Below are positions 1-8,916 of a stretch of DNA of 32,986 bases, piece after piece. Below the pieces are notes generated by a model. That model ran no database searches, was not told the DNA's origin, and saw only the letters and a list, made by a program, of their open reading frames with translations. This DNA comes from Acidobacteriota bacterium (lineage in GTDB: Bacteria > Acidobacteriota > Polarisedimenticolia > Polarisedimenticolales > Polarisedimenticolaceae). Numbering within the stretch: the stretch's first letter is position 1; every line of letters starts with the position of its first letter. The stretch is taken from assembly GCA_029861955.1 (NCBI GenBank), contig JAOTYK010000036.1, positions 1-32,986 of the forward strand. Reading direction: 5' to 3'. The translations under genes were made by a program, and so were the position numbers.

Positions 1-2259
1 CTGACGGAGCTGAAGTTCGTGCTGGCCGGATTCGGCAACCCGGCTCCGGAACGGTTGTTCGTACGCCCCGAGAAGACGATCGAGGTGGAACTGCAATCTG
101 CCGAGCTTCGTTCGGGTCGTCGACTGGCGGACCTCAACGGGTATTACGAGTTCAGGGTCGACCCCGAACGGATCGACGAACTGCTCCTGGCGCTGAACGA
201 ACTTGCCGTCGTTCAGTTGGCCTATCCCGCGCCGATTCCCGTCCCACCTCCGGGCGATATCAACCCGCCGACGCCGGATTTCGAATCCATGCAGGGCTAC
301 CTCGATCCGGCACCCGGCGGCATCGACGCCCGTCACGCGTGGACCGTTGCCGGCGGTCGCGGGAATGGCGTGACTCTCATCGACGTCGAATACGATTGGA
401 ACGATACTCACGAGGATCTGGGGTCGATCCTGGGTCAGGAGCTTTGTTTCACGCCGGAGGGCTTCTTCGCGGATCACGGGACGGCGGTGATGGGGGAGGT
501 CGGTGGTGAGGACAACGGCTTCGGGATGACCGGCGTCGTCCCCGACGCGACCTTCGGCATGGTGACCCAGGCCCCGGTGGGGATGTCCAACAGCGTGGCC
601 CGGGCCATCAACTGTGCGGCGTCGTTACTGTCGGCGGGAGATGTGATCCTTCTCGAGACCCAATCAGCCGGACCGCTGGGTCTGCTGCCCTCCGAGTGGG
701 ACCTGGCCGAGTTTGACGCGACGCTGGCTGCGACGTCGGCCGGAATTCTGGTGGTCGCCGCCGCGGGCAATGGCAATGTGGATCTCGACGACCCACTTCA
801 CGGCGGCCTGTTCGATCTCTCCATCAGAGACTCCGGTGCGATCATCGTCGGTGCGGGTGCGGCGCCGGGCACCGGGCAGCCCGATCGATCCAAGCTCGAC
901 TTCTCGACCTACGGGAGTCGCGTCAACGTGCAGGGCTGGGGTCACGTGGTCGCCACTGCCGGCTACGGAGATCTCTTCGACGGAGGCGGACTCGTCGATC
1001 AACTCTATACGGCAACGTTTGGCGGAACCAGCAGCGCGTCGCCGATCGTCACGGGGGCGGTCGTGTCCCTGCTCGGCATCCAGAAGGCCCGCGGGGGCCC
1101 GCCCCTCGATCCGAAGGTGATGCGCACGCTTCTGATGGAGACCGGCTCCCCGCAGCAGGCCGGCCCGTATCCCGGGGAGATCGGACCGCGCCCCGACCTG
1201 TTGGCGGCGATCGCGGCGCTCCCCGACCTGTACGCCACGGATGTGGTCGTCGCCGACGATCTGCCGCTGGGAAACGACAACGGAGTTCTGGAGCCCGGCG
1301 AGACGGCGACGCTTCGCGTCGTGGTCAAGAACTTCGCCAGCCAGACCGCGACGAACCTCTCGGGAGCGCTGAGCGCGTCGGCGGGCGACGTCGTCGTCAG
1401 CGATCCCAGCGCCGACTGGTCCGATCTGGTGTCGGGAGCCAGCGCGGAGTCCGTGCCGGATCACCATCGTGTGACGGTCGATCCGACGGCCCAGTGTGGG
1501 GATGCCCTGGTGTTCAATGCTTCTCTGGTCAGCGATCAGCTAGCCGACGATTCGTCCTTCGAACTGCGGGTCGGTCAGATGGGCGCGGATGCCTACCCCA
1601 GCGGCGACGTGCCCCGGACGATCCCGGACCAGGACGGAAGCGGAGTGACGTCGACGGTGAGCGTAGCGGAGAGCTTTACGATCGACGACATTTTGTTGAC
1701 GGTCGATATCACCCACGGAAACATCGCCGAACTCTCGGTGATTATCACTTCACCATCCGCGACGTCGGTCGTCTTACACAACCGCAGCGGATCCGGCACC
1801 ATCGACCTGACCACGATCTACGACGGACAGACGCTCCCCGACGGACCCGGCACGATGGATGACTTTGACGGTGCGAACGCTCAGGGAGTCTGGAGCCTCC
1901 GTGTCATCGACGCCATGGGTAGCGCCGTACCCGCGGGGACGCTTCACAGCTGGTCCCTCAGTTTTGCCAGCAGTCAGTGCGTGCCGTTGAGTTGCGGGGA
2001 TCTGCCGCCCGGCTCGGTCGGCAATACGTTGATCCTGGACAAGTCCGGCACCGCCGACGTTCTGTTTGGCTGGAGCGCCGTGACCGGCGCGTCGGGCTAT
2101 CGAGTGTGGCATGCGGGGGACGCCGGCTTTGGGGCCGGCGACGTCGTCGGACAGACTCTGGTGTTGACGCTGACGGAGCTCGATGGACAGAGTGCGGCTC
2201 CGGTGCTCAGCTTCTACCAGGTGCGAGCGCTGAACTCGTGCGACTGGGAAGGGCCGTAA
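1..2259 (+). CDS. S8 subtilisin-like serine peptidase with C-terminal P-domain (5' end cut by window)
   Basis: Probably an exported subtilase that hydrolyses proteins outside the cytoplasm. The frame is open from base 1, so the start and any signal peptide lie outside the window; the first in-frame start codon inside is GTG at 19, and residues below are counted from it. Residues 1-80 look like a prodomain. The catalytic triad is visible: Asp122 in TLIDVEYD, His153 in DHGTAVMG and Ser338 in GGTSSASP, with the oxyanion Asn in AAAGNGN near 247. Residues about 525-650 resemble a proprotein-convertase P-domain (IPDQDGSG, then LSVIITSPS, then GVWSLRVID). The tail (about 665-746) resembles a fibronectin-III-like module (FGWSAVTGASGYRVW). 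The protein ends at TAA, 10 bases from the convergent CoA-transferase stop. The peptidase call is secure; the substrate is unknown. Confidence 0.93.
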   Translation: MTELKFVLAGFGNPAPERLFVRPEKTIEVELQSAELRSGRRLADLNGYYEFRVDPERIDELLLALNELAVVQLAYPAPIPVPPPGDINPPTPDFESMQGYLDPAPGGIDARHAWTVAGGRGNGVTLIDVEYDWNDTHEDLGSILGQELCFTPEGFFADHGTAVMGEVGGEDNGFGMTGVVPDATFGMVTQAPVGMSNSVARAINCAASLLSAGDVILLETQSAGPLGLLPSEWDLAEFDATLAATSAGILVVAAAGNGNVDLDDPLHGGLFDLSIRDSGAIIVGAGAAPGTGQPDRSKLDFSTYGSRVNVQGWGHVVATAGYGDLFDGGGLVDQLYTATFGGTSSASPIVTGAVVSLLGIQKARGGPPLDPKVMRTLLMETGSPQQAGPYPGEIGPRPDLLAAIAALPDLYATDVVVADDLPLGNDNGVLEPGETATLRVVVKNFASQTATNLSGALSASAGDVVVSDPSADWSDLVSGASAESVPDHHRVTVDPTAQCGDALVFNASLVSDQLADDSSFELRVGQMGADAYPSGDVPRTIPDQDGSGVTSTVSVAESFTIDDILLTVDITHGNIAELSVIITSPSATSVVLHNRSGSGTIDLTTIYDGQTLPDGPGTMDDFDGANAQGVWSLRVIDAMGSAVPAGTLHSWSLSFASSQCVPLSCGDLPPGSVGNTLILDKSGTADVLFGWSAVTGASGYRVWHAGDAGFGAGDVVGQTLVLTLTELDGQSAAPVLSFYQVRALNSCDWEGP

Positions 2260-2269
2260 CGATTCCTAC

Positions 2270-3532
2270 CTAGGTCCAGTGGGCGTGCCCGGCGCGCTCG
2301 AGGTCTTCTCGGTGTTCGGGAGCGGCGATTGCCGTCAGCGACCGGGCTCGTTCATCGAGAGTCTTACCGTAGAGGTCGGCGACACCGTACTCGGTGACCA
2401 CGAAATGAACGTGAGCGCGGGTGGTAACGACCCCGGCACCCGGGTTCAATCGAGAGACGATACGGCTTGTGCCGTTCTTGGTCTTACTCGGCAAGGCGAT
2501 GATCGGTTTGCCGCCCTCCGACAGCGACGCACCGCGGATGAAGTCCATCTGGCCGCCGACGCCGGAGATGATGTTGGACCCCACAGAGTCCGCGCAGACC
2601 TGTCCCGATAGATCGACCTCGACGGCGGAGTTGATCGCGGTCACCTTCGGGTTGCGTGCGATGACGGCCGGGTCGTTGACGTAGCCGATGTCGAGTAGCA
2701 CCACCGACGGATTGTCGTCGATGTAGTCGTAGACCGCCTTGGTTCCCATCACGAAGCCGGCGACGGTTCTCCTGCGGTGCCTGGCCTTCAGGGAGTTGTC
2801 CACAACTCCCGAGTCAAGAAGCGGGAGCAGGCCATCCGACCACATTTCGGTATGGACCCCGAGATGCCGGTGATGACCGAGGGCGGCCAGAACGGCATCC
2901 GGCACGGCTCCGATCCCCATCTGTAGCGTCGCGCCGTCCTCGATGAGCGATGCGACGTGACGCCCGATGGCATGCTCCATCGGACCCACGTGGCGCGGCT
3001 GGACGACCGGTATCGGAGCCTCGTGCTCGACCATCGCGTCCAGTCGATCGACATGTACGAACCCGTCGCCGTGGACCCGGGGCATCTGCGAATTCACCTG
3101 GGCGATCACCAACGAGGCGACGTCCAGCGCGGCGCGTACGACATCCACGCTGGTGCCAAGCGAGCAAAACCCACTGGCATCCGGAGGCGACACCTGAATC
3201 AGCGCTACATCGACCCGCCGACGGCCGGAGCGAAACAGCTGAGGGATCTCGGAGAGGAAACAGGGGAGGTAGTCCACGCCATCGCGAAGTCGCCCGCGCA
3301 TATTCGGGCCGACGAACAGATTGGCTACCCGGAAACTCTCCGCGTACTCGGGGTTGGCGTACTCCGCCGGTCCCTCGGTGTGGAGATGGATCAACTCCAC
3401 GTTACGAAGTCGTTCTCGCTGGGCCACCAGGGCGTCGACGAGCGCGAGAGGTGTCGCGACTCCGCCGTGTACGAAGATCCGCTGACCCGAGCGGATTCGC
3501 CCGATTGCATCGTCTGCCGAAGTCATAATCAT
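2270..3532 (-). CDS. Class I CoA-transferase / acetyl-CoA hydrolase family (4-hydroxybutyrate CoA-transferase-like)
   Basis: Cytoplasmic enzyme that probably moves CoA between an acyl-CoA and a free acid, typically acetate, in short-chain acid metabolism. The 420 residues match the usual size of the AbfT/Cat2 group. Family motifs are present: GIGAVPDAVLAAL, then HTEMWSDG, whose Glu229 aligns with the catalytic glutamate that forms the glutamyl-CoA thioester, and later GGQMDFIRGASLSEGGKP. I chose ATG 3532 because GGAG at 3545-3548 lies 12 bases upstream; a second ATG six bases on (3526) is possible. An in-frame extension upstream of 3532 reads through the terminator of the next gene and is not protein-like. 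No partner enzyme of the same pathway is adjacent, so the acid substrate (4-hydroxybutyrate, butyrate, succinate or propionate) cannot be decided. Confidence 0.9.
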   Translation of the reverse strand: MIMTSADDAIGRIRSGQRIFVHGGVATPLALVDALVAQRERLRNVELIHLHTEGPAEYANPEYAESFRVANLFVGPNMRGRLRDGVDYLPCFLSEIPQLFRSGRRRVDVALIQVSPPDASGFCSLGTSVDVVRAALDVASLVIAQVNSQMPRVHGDGFVHVDRLDAMVEHEAPIPVVQPRHVGPMEHAIGRHVASLIEDGATLQMGIGAVPDAVLAALGHHRHLGVHTEMWSDGLLPLLDSGVVDNSLKARHRRRTVAGFVMGTKAVYDYIDDNPSVVLLDIGYVNDPAVIARNPKVTAINSAVEVDLSGQVCADSVGSNIISGVGGQMDFIRGASLSEGGKPIIALPSKTKNGTSRIVSRLNPGAGVVTTRAHVHFVVTEYGVADLYGKTLDERARSLTAIAAPEHREDLERAGHAHWT

Positions 3533-3609
3533 TGGGTGGTTCGTCTCCAGAGTTCCGGTATGTCGGCTCCGATGATAGCGATCCGCAGGCCGAGTTGCCC
3601 GTTCGTCGC

Positions 3610-3648
3610 AAAAAAAAAGCGGCGCTGCGGGATGAGCCGCAGCGCCGC
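3610..3648 (-). terminator. Rho-independent terminator of the small secreted protein gene
   Basis: A perfect 12-bp GC-rich stem (3619-3630 with 3637-3648) has a six-base loop and, on the minus strand, is followed by nine T (plus-strand A at 3610-3618). It starts 18 bases past the stop of the gene at 3666-4229, so it ends that transcript and separates it from the CoA-transferase gene. It is the only canonical intrinsic terminator I see in the window. Confidence 0.93.
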
Positions 3649-3665
3649 CGGTCTTGCTCTTGAAT

Positions 3666-4229
3666 CTAGAAGCGGACGCGCACTCTGTATCGATCGTCGC
3701 GGTCTCCCAGAACGACCGATCCGTGCAGGCCGCCACCTCGTCGATCGCCGATCACGATCGAGCCGCGAAGCCCGTCGCTCCCGCGTCGGTTTCTGTGGCC
3801 CGTCGCGATGGTGACGTGACGCGCGAGGGATCGCGTGGCATGTTCGATGCGGTCGAAATCACGATGGAGACGACCGGATCGGACGAAACGCATCCTACGG
3901 TCGACGCGATTGAACGCCCGGATCACTTCGTCCAGTCTGAATTCGAGTTGACTCGGACGGGCGTCCCGGATGGCCGCTCGACGAAGTCGGTCGGTATCCC
4001 GCTCAAGCTGCTCCAGCGTCACGGCCAGTTCGCGGACGCCCCATTGATGACCTCTGCGCTTGCGGAGATCGTGACGCATCTCATACGTCGCATCCATCAG
4101 GTTTTCCGACAGGACGACCATTCGATTCGCACGCGGTCCGTAGAAGCGACCGTCGTCGCGGTGTCCGGCAAGGACCATCGGCGCAAACATCGTTGCGGCT
4201 GCGAGGGTGAGGATCGTAAGTTTCTTCAT
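3666..4229 (-). CDS. Small secreted Arg/Asp-rich protein of unknown function
   Basis: 187 residues, no family recognised. The N-terminus is a clear Sec signal peptide (MKKLTILTLAAATMFAPMVL, with likely cleavage after VLA). The mature part is highly charged and looks helical around residues 25-130 (ENLMDATYEMRHDLRKR, then LEQLERDTDRLRRAAIRD). Near the C-terminus a short module occurs twice: GLRGSIVIGDRRGG and GLHGSVVLGDRDDR. ATG 4229 is fixed by a near-perfect ribosome binding site, AGGAGG at 4236-4241 with six bases of spacing. With the strong terminator just downstream, this looks like an independently expressed, possibly abundant periplasmic or secreted protein. The distance to the Uup gene upstream is 139 bases, so it probably has its own promoter, which I could not identify. 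Confidence 0.85.
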   Translation of the reverse strand: MKKLTILTLAAATMFAPMVLAGHRDDGRFYGPRANRMVVLSENLMDATYEMRHDLRKRRGHQWGVRELAVTLEQLERDTDRLRRAAIRDARPSQLEFRLDEVIRAFNRVDRRMRFVRSGRLHRDFDRIEHATRSLARHVTIATGHRNRRGSDGLRGSIVIGDRRGGGLHGSVVLGDRDDRYRVRVRF

Positions 4230-4368
4230 GGTCGGCCTCCTTTCGGCTTGCCCTGGTGTATTGCAACGACCGGGCCAACACGAAAAATCCACGATTTCCG
4301 GCAAAAACCGGCATGGTGGTGGCGATCGACCCGTCCCCGAAACAGGACACCCTGTCGTCGTCGCGGGT

Positions 4369-6171
4369 CTAGGGTTCCAGTTCCGCCCACCGTGCGTAGA
4401 GGCCATCCACCTCGGCCTGCGCGTTCTCGAGGGCGGTCAACCGCTCCTGTAGCTGTGAGGCGTCGGACGCCACGGTCGGATCTTCCGTAGCCGATCGCGC
4501 TTCGGCGAGAGCGGTTTCGGCGGCCAGGATCCTCTCCTCCATGCCCTCGTACTCGCGTTGCTCGAGGTAGGACAGCTTGCGCGCACGCGGTTTCGGCGAC
4601 GTGTTCTCTTTACGCGTTCGCTTCTCGGACCGCTTCGAGCCGGCGCTTCGTCGCGATTCTTCCCATTGCCAGTAGTCGGCGAACCGCTGGACCACACCGC
4701 TCCCGTCCAGTGCCAGGATCTCGGTGGCCACACGATCGATCACATGCCGGTCGTGGATCACAAGAACCAGCGCACCCTGGAATTCCAGCAACGACTCCTC
4801 GAGCACCTCCAGCGTCGCGATGTCCAGGTCGTTCGTCGGTTCGTCCAGGACAAGCAGGTCGGCGGGTCTCAGCATCAGACGCGCCAGGTGGATCCTCGCG
4901 CGTTCACCGCCGGAGAGCTTGTCGACCTGCGTATCCAGCTGATCTCGGGAGAAACCGAACCGTTTGGCCCAGGTCACGATGTGGACCAGGCCGTCGCGAT
5001 AGATGACGCTGTCCCCCTCGGGAGCGAGGGCGCGTTTGAGGGTCAGTGTCGTGTCGAGACTGCGACGGTCCTGATCGAAGTAGACGACTCGTAGTTTGTC
5101 GGCCGTTTCGATCGTGCCCGAGTCCGGTTCCAGCTCACCGACGATCATCTTGAGGAGCGTCGTCTTGCCCGACCCGTTAGCGCCGATCACCCCGAGACGT
5201 GTTCCGGGTGTCAGCAGCAGATCCAGGTCGCGGATGACCGGCGTCTGACCGTACGACTTCGCCACATCCCTGGCGGACCACAGACGCTTGGTCTTTCTGC
5301 CTGTCGAGGCCAGGTCGACGCCGATCGTGGTGACGGCCGAACGTCGCCGGCCTTGCTCTAGTTCCTCGATGCTGCGGTGCGCGGCGTCGATGCGAGACTT
5401 GGACTTCGAGGTGCGGGCCTTGGCGCCTCGCCGCAGCCAGGCGACCTCGCGACGGACCCGGTTGCTCAGGGACTCCCGATAACTGGCCTGTTGAGAGAGC
5501 AGCGTATCGCGGGTCTCAAGCATGTCGGCATACGTTCCTTCGACGCTCAGCAAGCCATCGGGATAGACACGATCGATGTCGAGCATCCGTCGCGCGATGT
5601 TCTGCAGGAAGTACCGATCATGGCTGACAACGATGAACGCGGCCTTCTGGCTCTTCAGAAACGATTCGAGCCAGATGATCGATTCGATGTCCAGGTGGTT
5701 GGTGGGCTCGTCCAGCAGTACTAGATCCGGCTCACACACGATGGCGCGCGCCAGCGCGAGCCGCGCACGCCAGCCACCGGACAGTGTCTCGGGGTCGACT
5801 TCGGGATCGTTGAATCCCGTACGACTGAGTGCGACGGCGACCCGCTGGTTTCGGTCGTGCTCCTCGAGTCCGGAGTCCACCAGTGCCTCGCCGACGATCG
5901 TTTCGGCCGACAGGCCCGGAGGGAACTCGGGGTGTTGGGGCATGTAGCCGACCCGTAGGTTCTTGCGCGGTACGGAAGATCCATTGTCGGCCGTTTCGCA
6001 GCCGGCGAGAATACGCAACAGCGTGGACTTGCCCGCGCCATTGGGCCCGATGAGTCCGATGTGATCGCCCTCGTGGATCGAGAACGACAACCCTTCGAAG
6101 AGGGGATCCCGCCCGAAGGCCTTGGATAGGTCCGTACAGCCCAGGAGGATCGGTTTGATCGAGTGCGACAT
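4369..6171 (-). CDS. uup: ABC-F family ATPase, Uup-like
   Basis: Soluble tandem-ATPase ABC-F protein of 600 residues. Members act on ribosomes or, for Uup, affect transposon excision and ribosome or replication-fork problems; they are not transporters because no membrane domain is fused. The first nucleotide-binding domain has Walker A GPNGAGKST (42-50), signature LSGGW and Walker B LLDEPTNHLD. The linker region is rich in Arg/Lys (VRREVAWLRRGAKARTSKSK). The second domain has GANGSGKTT, LSGGERARIHLARL and LVLDEPTNDLD. Residues about 515-600 form a charged coiled coil (LEQREYEGMEERILAAE) like the DNA-binding C-terminal domain of Uup, which favours Uup over EttA. I chose ATG 6171 over TTG 6180, which only adds three residues. 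It is divergent from the SixA-like gene with 72 bases between the starts. Confidence 0.9.
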   Translation of the reverse strand: MSHSIKPILLGCTDLSKAFGRDPLFEGLSFSIHEGDHIGLIGPNGAGKSTLLRILAGCETADNGSSVPRKNLRVGYMPQHPEFPPGLSAETIVGEALVDSGLEEHDRNQRVAVALSRTGFNDPEVDPETLSGGWRARLALARAIVCEPDLVLLDEPTNHLDIESIIWLESFLKSQKAAFIVVSHDRYFLQNIARRMLDIDRVYPDGLLSVEGTYADMLETRDTLLSQQASYRESLSNRVRREVAWLRRGAKARTSKSKSRIDAAHRSIEELEQGRRRSAVTTIGVDLASTGRKTKRLWSARDVAKSYGQTPVIRDLDLLLTPGTRLGVIGANGSGKTTLLKMIVGELEPDSGTIETADKLRVVYFDQDRRSLDTTLTLKRALAPEGDSVIYRDGLVHIVTWAKRFGFSRDQLDTQVDKLSGGERARIHLARLMLRPADLLVLDEPTNDLDIATLEVLEESLLEFQGALVLVIHDRHVIDRVATEILALDGSGVVQRFADYWQWEESRRSAGSKRSEKRTRKENTSPKPRARKLSYLEQREYEGMEERILAAETALAEARSATEDPTVASDASQLQERLTALENAQAEVDGLYARWAELEP

Positions 6172-6229
6172 CGGCCGCAACGCTACAGGGACTCGGAGGA
6201 CAACGCCAGGGTTCGCTCGATCAGCGACG

Positions 6230-6235
6230 TATACT
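6230..6235 (+). promoter_or_regulatory. Candidate -10 element (TATACT) for the SixA-like gene
   Basis: TATACT matches the sigma-70 -10 consensus at five of six bases. The expected start of transcription (about 6242) nearly coincides with the GTG start codon at 6244, so the mRNA may be leaderless. No convincing -35 is seen at 16-18 bases, and there is no Shine-Dalgarno sequence before the GTG. Confidence 0.4.
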
Positions 6236-6243
6236 CGGCCATC

Positions 6244-6741
6244 GTGAAGACCCTACTCATCATGCGTCACGCCAAGTCGAGCTGGAAGGACCCGACGCTA
6301 GAGGACCACGAGCGACCGCTGAATCGCCGCGGACAGCGCGATGCGCCGCGGATGGGTCGGCTGATCAAGAAGAAGGGCCTCGTGCCCGAGCTCGTCCTGA
6401 GCTCTACCGCGGTGCGAGCCCGGACAACGGCTCGACTGGTCGCAGAGGCCTGCGGCTACGAGGGACCCGTGACACGGCTCGACGATCTCTATCTCTCCGA
6501 CGCCCGGGCGATTCTGGAGATCCTGCAACAGCTTCCGGACGAATCGTCCAGGGTCATGCTGGTTGGACACAATCCGGATCTCGAGGACCTCGTTCTGGAG
6601 CTGAGCGGCGAGGATGAGACGATCGTCACGGCTGCTTTGGCGGTGCTTCAGCTTCCCGTGACATCGTGGGCGGAACTCAGAGCAGGTCTGACCGGCAAGC
6701 TCGTCGAACTGTTCAGACCGAAGGAGCTTCCGCCGGGCTAG
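6244..6741 (+). CDS. sixA: SixA-like phosphohistidine phosphatase (histidine phosphatase superfamily)
   Basis: Cytoplasmic 165-residue phosphatase of the histidine-phosphatase (RHG) superfamily; SixA of E. coli removes phosphate from phosphohistidine on phosphotransfer proteins. The catalytic R-H pair is at residues 8-9 (LLIMRHAKSSW), and the second catalytic His is His109 in MLVGHNPDLEDL. LEDHERPLNRRGQRDAPRMG, with a conserved Arg, matches the SixA subgroup. GTG 6244 gives the standard N-terminus two residues before the first beta strand; an earlier in-frame ATG at 6163 would lie inside the divergent Uup gene, and ATG 6262 would remove the strand. A propeller kinase operon lies elsewhere in the window, but no link to it can be shown. 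The true substrate could be another phosphorylated protein. Confidence 0.87.
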   Translation: MKTLLIMRHAKSSWKDPTLEDHERPLNRRGQRDAPRMGRLIKKKGLVPELVLSSTAVRARTTARLVAEACGYEGPVTRLDDLYLSDARAILEILQQLPDESSRVMLVGHNPDLEDLVLELSGEDETIVTAALAVLQLPVTSWAELRAGLTGKLVELFRPKELPPG

Positions 6742-6772
6742 GGCCAGGTGACTCGCTAGGCCGCCTCTTTAC

Positions 6773-8068
6773 CTAAAACGAATAGCGGGCACGCATGAAC
6801 AGGTTGTCGTTGTGGTCGAGCTGGCCGAAGAAGGTGTGATCGTCCCTCCCCGAGAACAGCCCGAACCCGAGGGCGACGTTCCAGCGGTCATCGATGCGAT
6901 AGGCGGCCTCGCAGCGTAGATAGCCGTCCCGATCGCTTGGCGAGAAGAAGAGAAACGCCGAAAGCTGCAATCGATCCTGCCACATCCGGTAGGTAAGCCG
7001 GTGGGTCAGCAGGTGCCGCACCTCGTCGGGTTCGAAGGACGGTTCGAGCGATGCGGCGAGCAGGTCATCGTGGTCCAGCGTCCACTCGACGTAGTACTGA
7101 AATCCCGCGTTCAACGAACGGGCGAGCTCTCGTTCGAAGCCCAGCAGCCCGCGCACCTGCCCGTTGGGGATCTCCGGTTTCGTCCCGCGGCGGTCGTCGA
7201 TCGAGTCGTAATAGACAAACTCGCCGGACACGAGACCGCCCCATGCCGAACGACGGACGCTGGCGCCCAGCGCCCGTAGCGGAGCGAACGTCGGCGTACC
7301 GTCGCTGTCCAGCGCAAGCGGCTGCTGGAAGAACCCACGGTGTAGATAGACGGCGGTCTCGACGCCTGCTTTCTCTCGCGACAGCCGAATAGAAAGCTCA
7401 CCGTTGTCGAGTGTCCTTGGGGGTCGGCGGGCGAGCAGGGCCGGCTGAGGGGCGACGATGGCGCCGGCCTGAGGCGAGAAGAACGAGAAGCGCTCGCCGT
7501 CAAGATAAACGTCCGGCTGGAAGATCGGCGCCCAGACGATGTCGAGATCGACGTGTCGGCCATAACGCAGCAACCGCACCGCATTCTCCGGTGCCTTCAG
7601 GTAGTCATCCCTCCGCCCGGAGAAGAACGACTCGAAGTCCTTGGCGAACAGGTCGTTGAGGAAGACGAGATCGCCGGTACCCCAGGTCAGTACCTGACGC
7701 CCGATGCGCAGATCGAGGGACTCGGTCGGCGTCAGCGTGGTCGCCAGTTCCCTCAGCTGGAATTCCCAGGTTTCCGTCACGTCGTCGTAGAGGCCCTCTC
7801 CCTTGGCGACCCAGCGAGAGCGCTCCGTGTTCCACTCGGTTTCAAGACGCAGACGAAGCTCGGCAAGCGTCGTGTCCTGTGAGGTGGCGGCATCGCGGGT
7901 CAACCGCGTACCCAGAGCGGCCTCGACGAAGCCGTGCAGCTCGGGGGCCGTCGACGTCTGCTCGTCCCAGGGGTCGTCGCCCCACGACTCGTCGTCTTCC
8001 TGCGCCGGCGCGGGGACCGGCAGCAGCAGGAGCCCGAGCAGAATCGTCCCTAGAGCGGCGAGTCTCAT
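6773..8068 (-). CDS. Outer-membrane beta-barrel protein of an MMPL/LolA-like transport operon (DUF1302/alginate-porin-like)
   Basis: Predicted outer-membrane barrel of 431 residues. The signal peptide is MRLAALGTILLGLLLLPVPA with cleavage near APAQ, followed by an acidic, Trp-containing linker (EDDESWGDDPWDE). The remainder alternates polar and hydrophobic residues and ends in MRARYSF, the terminal Phe typical of BAM-inserted barrels. The stretch DLRIGRQVLTWGTGDLVFLN resembles the RQ-W-G-D motif of DUF1302-like and alginate-export-like barrels, which is my main family evidence. It is the last gene of three: its ATG overlaps the stop of the LolA-like gene (ATGA at 8065-8068). That coupling suggests the barrel works with the transporter and carrier encoded upstream, perhaps as the outer-membrane exit or acceptor. 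The substrate is unknown. Confidence 0.8.
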   Translation of the reverse strand: MRLAALGTILLGLLLLPVPAPAQEDDESWGDDPWDEQTSTAPELHGFVEAALGTRLTRDAATSQDTTLAELRLRLETEWNTERSRWVAKGEGLYDDVTETWEFQLRELATTLTPTESLDLRIGRQVLTWGTGDLVFLNDLFAKDFESFFSGRRDDYLKAPENAVRLLRYGRHVDLDIVWAPIFQPDVYLDGERFSFFSPQAGAIVAPQPALLARRPPRTLDNGELSIRLSREKAGVETAVYLHRGFFQQPLALDSDGTPTFAPLRALGASVRRSAWGGLVSGEFVYYDSIDDRRGTKPEIPNGQVRGLLGFERELARSLNAGFQYYVEWTLDHDDLLAASLEPSFEPDEVRHLLTHRLTYRMWQDRLQLSAFLFFSPSDRDGYLRCEAAYRIDDRWNVALGFGLFSGRDDHTFFGQLDHNDNLFMRARYSF

Positions 8069-8916
8069 CGTCCGTTCGTCGGCCGTTTCATCCAGCGTGC
8101 CGGGGGTTGCCGCAGCGAGCGCTCGCCGAAGATGTTCTCCGGAACTCCCGTGTCGTAGGTGATGTAGCGAAACTCCATGCGCGTCGAACCACCGCCCGCC
8201 AGGTCCTCGACCAGGCTCTTGACGACGGTGGGATGGCCCTGAATCTCACGAACCTCCTGGGAGGAGATGCGTCGGTAGACCTCGCCCTTGCGGTCCGTGT
8301 ACTCGATCTTCGTCGGCAGGAAGCTGGAGCGATCGATCCACGTCGTATACGTCGCGAACTCGACGGCCGAGGGGTTGGTCGGCGTATGACGAAGCACATA
8401 CGCGTCCGCGGTCGTCTCGACCAGTTCGTGACGATCCTCGTCGACACCGCGCCCCGAGACATCCTCGTACAGGACGTGAGATCCGACGAAGCTGGTGCGC
8501 TTGTCGCCCGCGGAGATGCGCTTGACCAGGTCGAGTCCCGGCAAGTAGAGCCAGCGGTCATCGTCGGCGCCGGCGTGCTTGGTCACCAGGAAGACAGTGT
8601 TCCGCAGGTCCGATGGCTGGGAGAAGACGACGAGAAATTGCTGATCGCCGGACTGCTCGACGTCCCGACGCAGGATGGTGAACTGTCGGCGTTGCTCTCG
8701 GCCCTGGGCATCGACGATGGTCAGCCGCACCTCGGCTCGGCCGTCGTCACCCGCGTAGTAGGCCGCCGCATTGGCCCTGGCGACGATCGTATCCACGTCA
8801 AGCGTATCGGCGAACGCCGGCCCGATGGCCAGCGCGATGAAAGCGGCGCCGAGAACGAGCCCGCGGGATGCTCGGAAAAGAACGGACGACGTGAGGTTGT
8901 AAGGAGTGCGCATCAT
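8065..8916 (-). CDS. Outer-membrane lipoprotein-sorting-like periplasmic protein (LolA-like, PF17131 type)
   Basis: Periplasmic protein of 283 residues with a LolA/LolB-type half-barrel fold by family resemblance. After an unusually long N-terminus (MMRTPYNL onward) a hydrophobic segment ends in AFAD, giving likely cleavage near residue 37. Family landmarks are the repeated strands and the segment LYLPGLDLVKRISAGDKRTS, then GSHVLYEDVSGR, typical of PF17131 proteins that accompany MMPL/RND transporters. Proteins of this fold carry hydrophobic ligands such as acyl chains in a cavity. The start ATG 8916 overlaps the transporter stop (ATGA) and has GGAGGA just upstream inside the transporter's last codons; ATG 8913 is an alternative. 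Its place between an inner-membrane transporter and an outer-membrane barrel suggests it shuttles a lipid-like substrate; this is an inference. Confidence 0.87.
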   Translation of the reverse strand: MMRTPYNLTSSVLFRASRGLVLGAAFIALAIGPAFADTLDVDTIVARANAAAYYAGDDGRAEVRLTIVDAQGREQRRQFTILRRDVEQSGDQQFLVVFSQPSDLRNTVFLVTKHAGADDDRWLYLPGLDLVKRISAGDKRTSFVGSHVLYEDVSGRGVDEDRHELVETTADAYVLRHTPTNPSAVEFATYTTWIDRSSFLPTKIEYTDRKGEVYRRISSQEVREIQGHPTVVKSLVEDLAGGGSTRMEFRYITYDTGVPENIFGERSLRQPPARWMKRPTNGR

